A stretch of DNA of 64,000 nt, taken from Synechococcus sp. WH 8016 (GTDB taxonomy: Bacteria; Cyanobacteriota; Cyanobacteriia; PCC-6307; Cyanobiaceae). Shown here one piece after another: positions 28,582-35,600 of the stretch. Made by a program: the position numbers and the translations under genes. Position 1 is the first letter of the stretch; the number at the start of each line of letters is the position of its first letter. The notes under the pieces are model-generated. The model saw nothing but the letters and a program-made list of their open reading frames with translations. It searched no databases and was not told the origin of the DNA. The stretch lies in NCBI RefSeq assembly GCF_000230675.1, contig NZ_AGIK01000001.1, forward strand, positions 930,001 through 994,000, in the 5' to 3' direction.

Positions 28582-28948
28582 CTGTCTTGCGTAAGCCGTC
28601 TAATGACAACACGACACACCAAAACGACAGACAGCTCAAGCCGGTTAAACCAATTGAATAGTGTGAAGTCCAAGCTGAAAACAAGTGTCGCCATGTCCAA
28701 CTCGTCTTAACCCCCTCGTAGAAGGTAGTGATAGCGATAAGAAAACGATCAGAGCAACTGTCATCTAAGCAGTGACGCTGGACAGCGTTTGCTATGCGAG
28801 CAAGAACACAGCGATGGTTTTGCAGCTAGGAGTAAGCTTCTAGCCCTTTTGAGGGACAACTCAGCAACGAAAAACACTCAGATGAGGGATTCGGATTCAG
28901 TTCGTTTCAGCGATGGTTAAGAGGTCCAAGAGGGATGACCTCCACACA
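28582..28948. other. Divergent intergenic region
   Basis: 367 bases between the regulator gene (reverse) and the exported-protein gene (forward). It contains a GCTAG/CTAGC inverted repeat around 28832-28851. Both promoters must lie here; no consensus box is clear enough to name. The ORF frame open from 28913 is not needed because the signal peptide starts at 28949. Confidence 0.45.
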
Positions 28949-29566
28949 ATGTCTCTAACAGTGAAACTCTTTACAGCATTCGCTCTAATTGCTGGAGCCC
29001 TACCCGTAGCTGCCGCTGGTGATGTCTCTCCAGAGATCCACGAATTGTGCCTGAAGGCAGCTGACTATCGAGGTTGCATTGAAGCTCAAAAAGGCACTCC
29101 TGAGTATGTAGGCAATAAATGTCCTACCAATCATGCATTTATTGGTGATGGCAAGTGCCAACGCGTTTATTGCGATTGGGTCGGGCTTGGTGGTGGACAC
29201 CATGAACCACTTGTTGCTGGCAAGTCAACATGGAAGTGCAAAAACAACTACAACTTTTGGAAAGACGAACTTCAAGTCGGTTTACTTCGCCTAGGTGCAA
29301 CAGTTGATATTGAGCAATCTGACGGCTGCCCTTCTGTGTCGCCCAAGATCGGTTGGAAAAGTAGTTGCGAACATGCCAAGCCAAATTGGCGTGCCATCGA
29401 GGCAGAAGCAAACCGCCCTAAGTGCGATGCCAAACTCGTGCCCTTTGAATGCGACTGGAACGCCTACCTAGATGCCAACCCTGCAACAAAAGCCTGGGCT
29501 GCAGCTAACCCAGCCATGGCAGAACAAGAGCGCATCAAGATGACTACCGATCCAAGGAAGATGTGA
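28949..29566 (+). CDS. Exported Cys-rich protein, 205 aa
   Basis: Signal peptide MSLTVKLFTAFALIAGALPVAAA with cleavage before GDVSP. The mature part has about ten cysteines and a motif LCLKAADYRGCIEAQKG that closely matches TCMQAQDFSGCVETLQG in the island's repeat-rich exported protein (39885-41540). The remaining sequence is unfamiliar. Probably periplasmic or secreted and disulfide-bonded. Confidence 0.7.
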   Translation: MSLTVKLFTAFALIAGALPVAAAGDVSPEIHELCLKAADYRGCIEAQKGTPEYVGNKCPTNHAFIGDGKCQRVYCDWVGLGGGHHEPLVAGKSTWKCKNNYNFWKDELQVGLLRLGATVDIEQSDGCPSVSPKIGWKSSCEHAKPNWRAIEAEANRPKCDAKLVPFECDWNAYLDANPATKAWAAANPAMAEQERIKMTTDPRKM

Positions 29567-29756
29567 CCTAAAAGACAAAATTTATCGGGAAGCCTGAAGC
29601 CTGGTGGCTGAAAGCAATACAAAACCCGGAAGAGAAAAGCAGGGGGCGTTATGTGTCGCTATCGATCTCCCGACTGAATATTCACTGTCCACCAAGAGCA
29701 GGGTTTTAAACGGCCGATTGAGCTTCAGAGCAATATCACAGCTTCTTTGAGATGAG

Positions 29757-29924
29757 CTATTGGTTTCCCCAGTAAGCAGCACGTATCTCCTCTAGTGATC
29801 TGCTTGGAGTCACTTTGCTTTTTTGATCTAGCTTCTCTTCCGCAGTCGGTGCTGATTCATCAAACCGTTTGAGTAGCTCGTCCAGTGCCTCGTCTTTGAG
29901 GACTGGATTGAAATGTTTTTGCAT
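29757..29924 (-). CDS. Short hypothetical protein, 55 aa
   Basis: Starts at ATG 29924, nine bases after the stop of the HEFVH gene, MQKHFNPVLKDEALDELL. Helical and charged. It is the last gene of a long reverse-strand run (31675 to 29757). The longer frame from 29966 overlaps the preceding gene. Confidence 0.45.
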   Translation of the reverse strand: MQKHFNPVLKDEALDELLKRFDESAPTAEEKLDQKSKVTPSRSLEEIRAAYWGNQ

Positions 29925-29932
29925 TTGTCTGT

Positions 29933-30511
29933 CTAATAGTGGATCGAGCAAAACCAATTGCTCCAACGATCGGGTTGATTGATGATCTTGTCTGCTTCTC
30001 TCTTGACCTCACCTGGTCGAATCATCAGCCAATAAGCCTCAGCTTCTACAGCCTCATCAAATTTCGCAGCTCGTTTGCCATAAGGACGAATCAGATTGTC
30101 CGCTTTAGCCCATGCCTGAACATCATTTCTTGAGCCATCAAAGGTTACGTCTTGAAGCAAATGGACAAACTCATGTCTCAGCACTGCTTCCATTCGACTC
30201 CAACTCGTCATTCGAGAGACGATCAATTCGATCCAATGGTCTTGAGACCGGTAAAGCCCAACGACATCAGCATCATCTTTATGCCATTGAAGAGTCTTTG
30301 ACTTGTTCCACCAGTTCATTTCATTCTCACTTGCAATGAGCGTGATGCCACCAAAGAAGTTGATTTGTCTTAGTAGGTTCAGAAATAAAGTCCATCTCTT
30401 ATGACCTATTCGTTTTGTCTTAGAGATGAACCAGTCGATAGCGTCAATTCCGCTAAAGGCAAGACCAAATTTATTGATGACCTGTTTTAGCTCATCTGTA
30501 GATAGCTTCAC
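29933..30511 (-). CDS. Predicted zinc metalloprotease-like protein (HEFVH), 192 aa
   Basis: Contains RHEFVHLLQD at about residues 112-121, an HExxH zinc motif in a helix, plus a downstream EAVEAEAYWL helix that could give the third ligand Glu (gluzincin-like). It resembles phage or mobile-element M48/ImmA-like peptidases in layout but no closer relation can be shown. ImmA-type proteases cleave repressors, so an induction role is possible but speculative. Overlaps the next upstream gene by 4 bases. Confidence 0.6.
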   Translation of the reverse strand: MKLSTDELKQVINKFGLAFSGIDAIDWFISKTKRIGHKRWTLFLNLLRQINFFGGITLIASENEMNWWNKSKTLQWHKDDADVVGLYRSQDHWIELIVSRMTSWSRMEAVLRHEFVHLLQDVTFDGSRNDVQAWAKADNLIRPYGKRAAKFDEAVEAEAYWLMIRPGEVKREADKIINQPDRWSNWFCSIHY

Positions 30512-30825
30512 CTCGTTTCGCCATAGTCAATTCGCTTTCTGATTTCTTTGATCTTTTTCTCGGTTCGCTCTAAGGATTCGTAAATTGCCTCTGATGCAGC
30601 CTTCTGAGCCTTAGCTTCTTTTATGAAACTCTTTTGATGATCCTCGATCAACTTATTGATGCCAAATTTGATTTGAGCATCCGTCATGCCTTCCTCAATC
30701 ACTTCTTTCGTAAAGCGATCAATGATGCTTTTAGGTGGCGTGACTATTGCTTCTCCCTGCTTACACTCGTAATCCTTTTTGCTTATCTCTTCATGCCCTT
30801 CGGCACCTTGTCTTTCTTTAGCCAT
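30508..30825 (-). CDS. Coiled-coil hypothetical protein, 105 aa
   Basis: Highly charged; the last 60 residues form a long helix/coiled coil (KAQKAASEAIYESLERTEKK). No other motif. Coupled by 4-base overlap to the HEFVH gene and by an 8-base overlap to the gene before it. Confidence 0.55.
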   Translation of the reverse strand: MAKERQGAEGHEEISKKDYECKQGEAIVTPPKSIIDRFTKEVIEEGMTDAQIKFGINKLIEDHQKSFIKEAKAQKAASEAIYESLERTEKKIKEIRKRIDYGETR

Positions 30826-30988
30826 GATTAGTAATGATTGATAGCCAATGGTCTGCTCTATCTTTGCAGAATTGGGCGTGACTTATTTTCTTTGAGTCAA
30901 GATCAGGGCTTATCGATTGAGCTCGTTTGAGTAGTCGTTGTGTCCAATCAAGTCCGATTGCTTTTTGTCTGAAGTTGAATTTTGCCAT
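30818..30988 (-). CDS. Short hypothetical protein, 56 aa
   Basis: ATG 30988 gives MAKFNFRQKAIGLDWTQRLL, eleven bases after the previous gene's stop. Basic and amphipathic; possible nucleic-acid-binding protein. Overlaps the coiled-coil gene by 8 bases. Confidence 0.45.
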   Translation of the reverse strand: MAKFNFRQKAIGLDWTQRLLKRAQSISPDLDSKKISHAQFCKDRADHWLSIITNHG

Positions 30989-30998
30989 TGCTGACCTA

Positions 30999-31337
30999 TT
31001 AGGCAAATAACGATCTATGCAGATTCAAAAACTCTTGAGCTCTACAACCAAGCGTGTCTTCAGTAGCTCCTGATGCCCATTCACCAAGCTCTACCTCTTC
31101 GCATCCGTCATAAGTGCCTGCAAGGACGTTTGCTGCTTCTAAGAGGTGACGACGGAGCCTGCTACGAACCAGCTCTTTACCTGCATACTCATTGACTTTG
31201 ATTGAAGTCTCAATTGCTTTGAGCCAATCGCTGATCGATCCTTCATTCTCAGCTGTGCTTAGTGCTCGTTTTGTCGAACTCACAAGCTCAGTGACCGTCC
31301 GATGATGAGACGTGATTTCAAAATCAGTGCTTTCCAT
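30999..31337 (-). CDS. Hypothetical helical protein, 112 aa
   Basis: All-helical, acidic (STAENEGSISDWLKAIETSI, LLEAANVLAGTYDGCEEVEL). Its start overlaps the stop of the previous gene by one base. No recognised family. Confidence 0.5.
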   Translation of the reverse strand: MESTDFEITSHHRTVTELVSSTKRALSTAENEGSISDWLKAIETSIKVNEYAGKELVRSRLRRHLLEAANVLAGTYDGCEEVELGEWASGATEDTLGCRAQEFLNLHRSLFA

Positions 31338-31633
31338 CAGATGATGCTCCGTTGCTTAGCGATGAGCGTTTGTAGTTCGATTAGTTGCCGACTGAGCTCA
31401 TCTTCTTTCTCTTTCAATCCAGACACCATCGGCAAGCACATGCTCGGATTAATTCGATTGGCTTCTTTGTAAAGAAGATCAATAAACATCTCTCCGACAT
31501 TTACATAGCCAGACCTCAACACGGTCTCAGCAACAAGTCTTGATCGCTCATCCATCTTGATTGTTTTTCCACGAGTGGTTTGCCCACTCTCAAGTAAGCG
31601 GTTGTAGCGTCTCCTTGCGTAATTCATTCTCAT
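31337..31633 (-). CDS. Possible ribbon-helix-helix/coiled-coil protein, 98 aa
   Basis: From ATG 31633: a basic N-terminus (MRMNYARRRYNRLLESGQTTR), then KTIKMDERSRLVAETVLRSG, which has the strand-helix-helix spacing of small DNA-binding proteins, and a C-terminal coiled coil (KEKEDELSRQLIELQTLI). A TTG at 31675 would add 14 residues. First gene of the reverse-strand run; it faces the conserved promoter block at 31702. Confidence 0.5.
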   Translation of the reverse strand: MRMNYARRRYNRLLESGQTTRGKTIKMDERSRLVAETVLRSGYVNVGEMFIDLLYKEANRINPSMCLPMVSGLKEKEDELSRQLIELQTLIAKQRSII

Positions 31634-31701
31634 AAATGGTGACCCTTTGAGTAATCTTTTGAGTAATCCTCGCAAGTAAATCTTACCCAGTGCCTATTTA
31701 T

Positions 31702-31740
31702 AGAGTAAAATGGTCATAGAGACGATCACGTCTCTGATTG
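31702..31740 (+). promoter_or_regulatory. Conserved promoter-like block, copy 1, with AGAGACG/CGTCTCT inverted repeat
   Basis: TATAGAGTAAAATGG followed by a perfect inverted repeat AGAGACG-ATCA-CGTCTCT at 31718-31735 and GATTG. The same arrangement (TAAAATGG, one variable base, then AGAGAC...GTCTCTGA) occurs on the reverse strand at 34631-34670. TAAAAT may be a -10 box and the palindrome an operator or early 5'-UTR hairpin. Confidence 0.55.
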
Positions 31741-31760
31741 CTCTTAGAAGTAACAAACAA

Positions 31761-31877
31761 ATGACTGATCAAACAAAAGCTGCTGCTTATCGACTACTTG
31801 CAGCACTCAGCACTGACTCTGATGCTCTCGCAGACATGCCGATCTATGGAGATTGGATGACTCATCTCGAGGATTAA
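31761..31877 (+). CDS. Very short conserved island protein, 38 aa
   Basis: MTDQTKAAAYRLLAALSTDS and then a YGDWMTHLED end. It aligns from the first Met with a 47-residue protein encoded at 51711-51854 (AYQLLAAIESDP, YGNWAQHLYDQLED). Sequence conservation between paralogues supports translation of both. Function unknown. Confidence 0.65.
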   Translation: MTDQTKAAAYRLLAALSTDSDALADMPIYGDWMTHLED

Positions 31878-31899
31878 CTCGCTGACACCGACGAAAACT

Positions 31900-32011
31900 G
31901 AGCTACTGAGCTACTGCGCAACTGACCTACTGAGCTACTGAGCTACTGCGCAACTGACCTACTGAGCTACTGAGCTACTGCGCAACTGAGCTACTGAGCT
32001 ACTGAGCTACT
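31900..32011. repeat. 8-bp tandem repeat, 14 units, arranged in 32-bp super-repeats
   Basis: Units GAGCTACT, GAGCTACT, GCGCAACT, GACCTACT repeat as a 32-bp block two and a half times, then GAGCTACT three times. The array ends 6 bases before the ATG at 32018. Every reading frame through it meets TGA. It could be an iteron-like binding array or a slippage-prone spacer that alters expression of the next gene. Confidence 0.92.
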
Positions 32012-32017
32012 GCACTC

Positions 32018-32326
32018 ATGACAAACCAACCACTGCTCGACCCTCACACCATCCACGAAGTCCAGATGATGATTCGTGATCTGATCAAAGACAAAGTCTG
32101 TGAGCTGGAGTCACAAGCTGCCGAGACAGCATCAGGCATGACGAACTACTCAAAGCAGTTGGCACATGCTGCAAGAGAGCTCGACAGCATGCAGCTCGAG
32201 ATTTTCCTATTGCTTCACGACATCTGGGATGACGCTTGCACTTCGATGATTGCTGAGCATCAGACCACAATCACTCGTCCATCACTTCCTCAGATCACGC
32301 CACTCTCAAGCGTTGAGTTCGTCTGA
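32018..32326 (+). CDS. Hypothetical helical protein, 102 aa (module family)
   Basis: Alpha-helical, with HTIHEVQMMIRDLIKDKVCE and LDSMQLEIFLLLHDIWDDA. It resembles the 109-residue protein at 51886-52215 in length, helix layout and position right after the 38/47-residue gene, though identity is weak. The 3' end overlaps the convergent 156-residue gene by 21 bases. Confidence 0.6.
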   Translation: MTNQPLLDPHTIHEVQMMIRDLIKDKVCELESQAAETASGMTNYSKQLAHAARELDSMQLEIFLLLHDIWDDACTSMIAEHQTTITRPSLPQITPLSSVEFV

Positions 32327-32776
32327 CCATTCTTCGGTTGGAGGAGCCACGAGCAGGATGTCGCAATCTCTTTGATTGATCTGAACGACCAAGATTTTGC
32401 GTGGATAGGTGTTGAAGCCTTTTTTAGCGGTGTCGATAGCAGCGACCAGATCATCCATCGTCGCTATCGCCCCACCTTCCACATCACGCCTTGCTTCTTC
32501 CCATAGCAATGCAAACTCCTCACCACCGTCTTCATCCATCAAGAGCTTGTTCATCGCTCTCTCAGCTCCCATCTGCTCAGTCAGTTCGATGTAGCGCTTG
32601 ATCGGAGGTGATGACATGGCTGACGAGACCTTCAGATGATTCGACAAACCACTCACCGTCGTCTCCATCACTTCTGCTTCCTCACTCACCACAACACAAG
32701 GCACAGACAGATCAAATGCGGTCCTATCTCTCAGCCTTTGCCAATGCCTCTCCAGTTCGCTCCAATTGACTTTCAT
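32306..32776 (-). CDS. Hypothetical protein, 156 aa (module family)
   Basis: Shares with the 172-residue protein at 52559-53077 the block GAERAMNKLLMDEDGGEEFA (there GAEEAMNRYLDEHGEAWAEA) and the general order helix, loop, beta-rich end. No known family. Reverse strand, opposite to its paralogue. Confidence 0.65.
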   Translation of the reverse strand: MKVNWSELERHWQRLRDRTAFDLSVPCVVVSEEAEVMETTVSGLSNHLKVSSAMSSPPIKRYIELTEQMGAERAMNKLLMDEDGGEEFALLWEEARRDVEGGAIATMDDLVAAIDTAKKGFNTYPRKILVVQINQRDCDILLVAPPTEEWSDELNA

Positions 32777-32984
32777 GCTTAGTGTCGTTTGCGTAGATGG
32801 TTCATGTGTCTTGTCCGAGCAGGCAAAGCAAATTCGATTGAGGCTTGATTCAGCAACGCTTCAGCGAGCTCAAAAGATTCAGGAGTTGCTCAATGCTGCT
32901 GGGAAGCACTCGTCTTTAGAGACCGTGATTGGGATGGCTATCGAGTTCTTGCATCACGACCTCATTGATCCAAAGGCTTCCTGA
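32775..32984 (+). CDS. Possible ribbon-helix-helix DNA-binding protein, 69 aa
   Basis: The segment QIRLRLDSATLQRAQKIQEL followed by SSLETVIGMAIEFLHHDL has the strand-helix-helix spacing of CopG/MetJ-like proteins, so it may regulate the flanking genes. ATG 32775 is two bases short of leaving the divergent neighbour's start, a head-to-head arrangement with overlapping 5' ends. Confidence 0.5.
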   Translation: MLSVVCVDGSCVLSEQAKQIRLRLDSATLQRAQKIQELLNAAGKHSSLETVIGMAIEFLHHDLIDPKAS

Positions 32985-33883
32985 TAGTCCTTGATCGATG
33001 CTCCTAAGCCGATCTTTCTCAGCCGATGGAGGAAGTCTTTGCCTCGCGTTGGCAATTCATCTGCATGATTCATCTCATAGCCGGTCACCTCTTGAAGACT
33101 GATGCCACAAAGCTCAAAGAAGGCAGTCGGAATCAGAAGTGATGCGACCTCAGCATTTTCGTTGTCCCTGAGTAGGTCAATAGCTGCCGCTTCTTCGACC
33201 AGATCTAAACGCATTGGTGACTTCGTCTCTTTGATCAAGCGTTGATAGTCGCTGTTGTCTTTTGCCCAGATCTCGGTCCAGGTTTGATAGCTCAGGATCA
33301 ATTCGCCAACAGGAAGACCCAAAGGCTCCAGTCCATTGGTCTTGTCTTCTGTCTTGTCCAGTCCTTCACCTCTACCTCTGCTCTGAGCAATCAACCCGAG
33401 CAGCTCAGCAGAGAAGTCCTCATTGCTCAGTGAGTAGAAGGCAGTCTTGAGTGACTCGATGCCTTCTTCGTTGTTGTCCGAGCAGAACTCCTCGATGAGT
33501 GGCAAGAGCTTCTTGAGCTTGGTCTGAGCCTGCGTTGCTGTGACTGCTGGGTTCGTTCGAGTGAGCGTCTTGCTGCCTGTCCTGACTTCAGAGATTGATC
33601 GAGGCACGATCCATTGAGAGGGGGCAACGGTCAATTCAGTCGGCACATTCTCAAAGGTGCTCTTTTGCCCAAGAGCCTTGATCGCTATGAGAGTCGATTT
33701 GTAGCCCGCTGCTTTGGCTCTCTCGTCAGCCTCAAGCTTTTCCTTCACACCCTTTTGAATCACTCTCACAACGTTTGCGAGATGGAGATTTGTTGGAGAG
33801 GCGCCGAGTTCAATCGCCAGCTCCTTCAGCGTCTCGAGCTCTCCATCGACTTTTGCAATGTCAGAGAGCAGGTTCTCGAGCAC
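32954..33883 (-). CDS. Hypothetical island protein, 309 aa
   Basis: Soluble. An N-terminal helical part (LLSDIAKVDGELETLKELAI), a Thr-rich linker (SKTLTRTNPAVTATQAQTKL) and a C-terminal folded domain ending RLRKIGLGASIKDYQEAFGS. Not recognised. The size and position suggest a core function of the left module, for example in replication or packaging interference, but nothing in the sequence proves it. Confidence 0.55.
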   Translation of the reverse strand: MLENLLSDIAKVDGELETLKELAIELGASPTNLHLANVVRVIQKGVKEKLEADERAKAAGYKSTLIAIKALGQKSTFENVPTELTVAPSQWIVPRSISEVRTGSKTLTRTNPAVTATQAQTKLKKLLPLIEEFCSDNNEEGIESLKTAFYSLSNEDFSAELLGLIAQSRGRGEGLDKTEDKTNGLEPLGLPVGELILSYQTWTEIWAKDNSDYQRLIKETKSPMRLDLVEEAAAIDLLRDNENAEVASLLIPTAFFELCGISLQEVTGYEMNHADELPTRGKDFLHRLRKIGLGASIKDYQEAFGSMRS

Positions 33884-34014
33884 TCGTTTGTCCCTTTTGC
33901 GAGAGCGTAAATGGACCAGACGTCACATGCCCGTCACTTATGCCTTTTCAGGTTGTGACTTTTCATCTTTTGCAATTTCAGGATCAAACGATCTCAATGA
34001 CATTGACGTAGGCA

Positions 34015-34044
34015 CAAAAAAAGCCACTCGGTCAGAAGTGGCTC
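34015..34044 (-). terminator. Intrinsic terminator, reverse strand
   Basis: Reading on the reverse strand: AGCCACT, loop TCTGACCG, AGTGGCT, then TTTTTTT. It terminates the short membrane-peptide gene and the 131-residue gene upstream of it. Confidence 0.85.
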
Positions 34045-34059
34045 AATGTCTCCATGGTC

Positions 34060-34203
34060 CTATGCCATCAAACCGAATAGCAATCCGATCGTCAGTGCCA
34101 TAAGCAGTCTTTGATTGTGATGCTTTTTACTAACTGTTGAATCGAGCATCTCAGCTGTATGAGTCAAGATTTCGTCTTTGGTGAGTCGTGAGTCAATAAT
34201 CAT
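34060..34203 (-). CDS. Small membrane peptide, 47 aa
   Basis: Encodes MIIDSRLTKDEILTHTAEML, a basic middle (SKKHHNQ) and one C-terminal membrane helix (LLMALTIGLLFGLMA). A good ribbon of AAAGGAAAC precedes the ATG, and an intrinsic terminator follows. It lies 12 bases after the 131-residue gene. Small phage or element membrane peptides of this shape are often holin-like or toxin-like, but no such function can be shown. Confidence 0.6.
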   Translation of the reverse strand: MIIDSRLTKDEILTHTAEMLDSTVSKKHHNQRLLMALTIGLLFGLMA

Positions 34204-34215
34204 TGTTTCCTTTGT

Positions 34216-34611
34216 TTAGTGTGCTGATCTTCTGCCTCTGCAATAAGCGAGATAGCCAAGACGCAAATGTCTCGGGATGTTTTCAATGCCTACGCCTTCA
34301 TCGTGCTTATCGCGGAAGAAGTCGAGTGCTGAATCGTCATCGCCATCAGAGCTGATGAATCGCTTTGTGACTCTCTTGGCTCTTACGAAGTAATTGGTGA
34401 TGCCTGTTTCACTTACCAGCTCTCGTCTTAGAGCAAAGTCTTCGGATGGCTCAGAAGCCCAACCATGAGATTCGTAACTGCCCTCTGCTGCTTTGCGTAG
34501 GACGTAAAAACAGAACTTTGCATCTGGGAGCTTGTCTTCGGCAAACTCAAGCGTCCAAAACATTTCTTCTTTGAGGATTGTAAATCTGACCGGTGGATTG
34601 AGTCTTTGCAT
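34216..34611 (-). CDS. Hypothetical protein, 131 aa (module family)
   Basis: Paralogue of the 133-residue protein at 50577-50978: shared C-terminus with DFFRDKHDEGVG, IPRHLRLGYLAYCRGRRSA and a shared central FVRAKR. The conserved end is basic and may bind nucleic acid. No outside family recognised. It is preceded by promoter block copy 2 and followed by a membrane-peptide gene. Confidence 0.7.
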   Translation of the reverse strand: MQRLNPPVRFTILKEEMFWTLEFAEDKLPDAKFCFYVLRKAAEGSYESHGWASEPSEDFALRRELVSETGITNYFVRAKRVTKRFISSDGDDDSALDFFRDKHDEGVGIENIPRHLRLGYLAYCRGRRSAH

Positions 34612-34630
34612 TTAGGTTGAAGCATCAATG

Positions 34631-34670
34631 TGCATTCAGAGACTTATTTTGTCTCTAAGTCCATTTTATG
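34631..34670 (-). promoter_or_regulatory. Conserved promoter-like block, copy 2, with AGAGAC/GTCTCT inverted repeat
   Basis: On the reverse strand GCATAAAATGGACT is followed by TAGAGAC, a 7-base AT-rich loop and GTCTCTGAATG. It matches copy 1 at 31702-31740 except in the loop and a few bases. It lies 20 bases before the 131-residue gene's start and overlaps the end of the gene before it. Confidence 0.55.
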
Positions 34671-35034
34671 CCTTTTGTAAAACGAGTCCTAAGTAGCTTT
34701 CAACATCATTTTCACTAACGGTCAATTTGCTTTGATGCTTTTCTCTCAAAGCTTTATTCAGAGTCCTAACCTCTAACTCTTTCTTCAGAGCATCTTTCCG
34801 TTTCGTCTCAAGCACAGCTCTTACCATCAGACGTTGCTTCTCAGGTGATGCTTCGATGATTCTCTTTTCCTGAGCGTTAGCGCCTCGTTTGACGATCTTC
34901 TTAGGCTTTATCGTCCTGACTTGTTTTAGACGGATGACTTTATAGATCTGACCGTAAATCAAAACAGTCTCAGCGTCTTTAGGGATTGAGTTGGATTGTG
35001 TAAGTGGATGGGTTTCTCTTACGATTGGCTTCAT
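34666..35034 (-). CDS. Basic hypothetical protein, 122 aa
   Basis: Very lysine/arginine-rich (LKQVRTIKPKKIVKRGANAQ, KRKDALKKELEVRTLNK), suggesting a nucleic-acid-binding role. ATG 35034 preferred; a GTG at 35052 would overlap the previous gene by 8 bases. No family recognised. Confidence 0.5.
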   Translation of the reverse strand: MKPIVRETHPLTQSNSIPKDAETVLIYGQIYKVIRLKQVRTIKPKKIVKRGANAQEKRIIEASPEKQRLMVRAVLETKRKDALKKELEVRTLNKALREKHQSKLTVSENDVESYLGLVLQKA

Positions 35035-35044
35035 AAAAACATTG

Positions 35045-35278
35045 CTAATCACTTGTGCTTCGTGCCTTCATCAAGACTCGAGCGACACCCTCTGATCCGT
35101 GCATATGCCTTATCTCAACGTCCTCTTCTCTTCTTGTCGCTTTGACCGTTTGACTACGACTATTGTTTTTATCGCCGCTATAGGTGACAGTCCAACCATC
35201 TTCAGTCTTTGCTGATGAAGAGGTCGTTAGTTGCCGATGGATTTCGTAGCACTCACTCTTGTTTTGTAGATTCGTCAT
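35045..35278 (-). CDS. Hypothetical protein, 77 aa
   Basis: From ATG 35278, MTNLQNKSECYEIHRQLTTS, then a basic, beta-looking part. Overlaps the upstream coiled-coil gene by 26 bases. The longer frame from 35341 lies wholly within that gene and is less likely. Confidence 0.45.
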   Translation of the reverse strand: MTNLQNKSECYEIHRQLTTSSSAKTEDGWTVTYSGDKNNSRSQTVKATRREEDVEIRHMHGSEGVARVLMKARSTSD

Positions 35279-35513
35279 TGCTTTTTGCTTTGAGGCTTTG
35301 ATTGAGTCGTATAGCTGCAATCCAATGCAACAACCCATCAATCATGTCCTGTTGCTTATCGATGAGATTATCTTTTGAGATGAGCAATTCATCTACCCGT
35401 TCGCTCGCACTCTGGTCAATGGCATCGACTCTGTTGCCAGAATCAACATGTGCTTGATGAGCAGCAGTAAGGCTGTCTCTAAGCTTTTCGAGTTTTTCTT
35501 TCACTGATGTCAT
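35253..35513 (-). CDS. Coiled-coil hypothetical protein, 86 aa
   Basis: Heptad-like pattern (VKEKLEKLRDSLTAAHQAHV, ISKDNLIDKQQDMIDGLLHW) over most of the length. A similar general shape to small phage scaffolding or lysis-accessory proteins, without sequence proof. Confidence 0.5.
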   Translation of the reverse strand: MTSVKEKLEKLRDSLTAAHQAHVDSGNRVDAIDQSASERVDELLISKDNLIDKQQDMIDGLLHWIAAIRLNQSLKAKSNDESTKQE

Positions 35514-35544
35514 CTTTGTTCTATCGTTTCTAATTTTTTTTATA

Positions 35545-35599
35545 GACCACCACCACGATGATCATCCAAAAAAAAAGAAGATCATCACGGTGGTGGTAA
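35545..35599 (-). terminator. Large inverted repeat between reverse-strand genes
   Basis: ACCACCACCACGATGATC pairs with GATCATCACGGTGGTGGT, 18 bp with two mismatches, enclosing an A-rich loop. It follows the 295-residue gene directly and works as a bidirectional terminator or mRNA-stabilising hairpin. Confidence 0.75.
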
Positions 35600-35600
35600 T

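Noticed and set aside
29582..29782. Reverse-strand reading frame of 66 codons
   Set aside because: No ribosome-binding site, no coding-like composition, and it overlaps the end of another gene.
31900..32011. CRISPR-like array
   Set aside because: Units are 8 bp with no unique spacers and no cas genes nearby; it is a simple tandem repeat.
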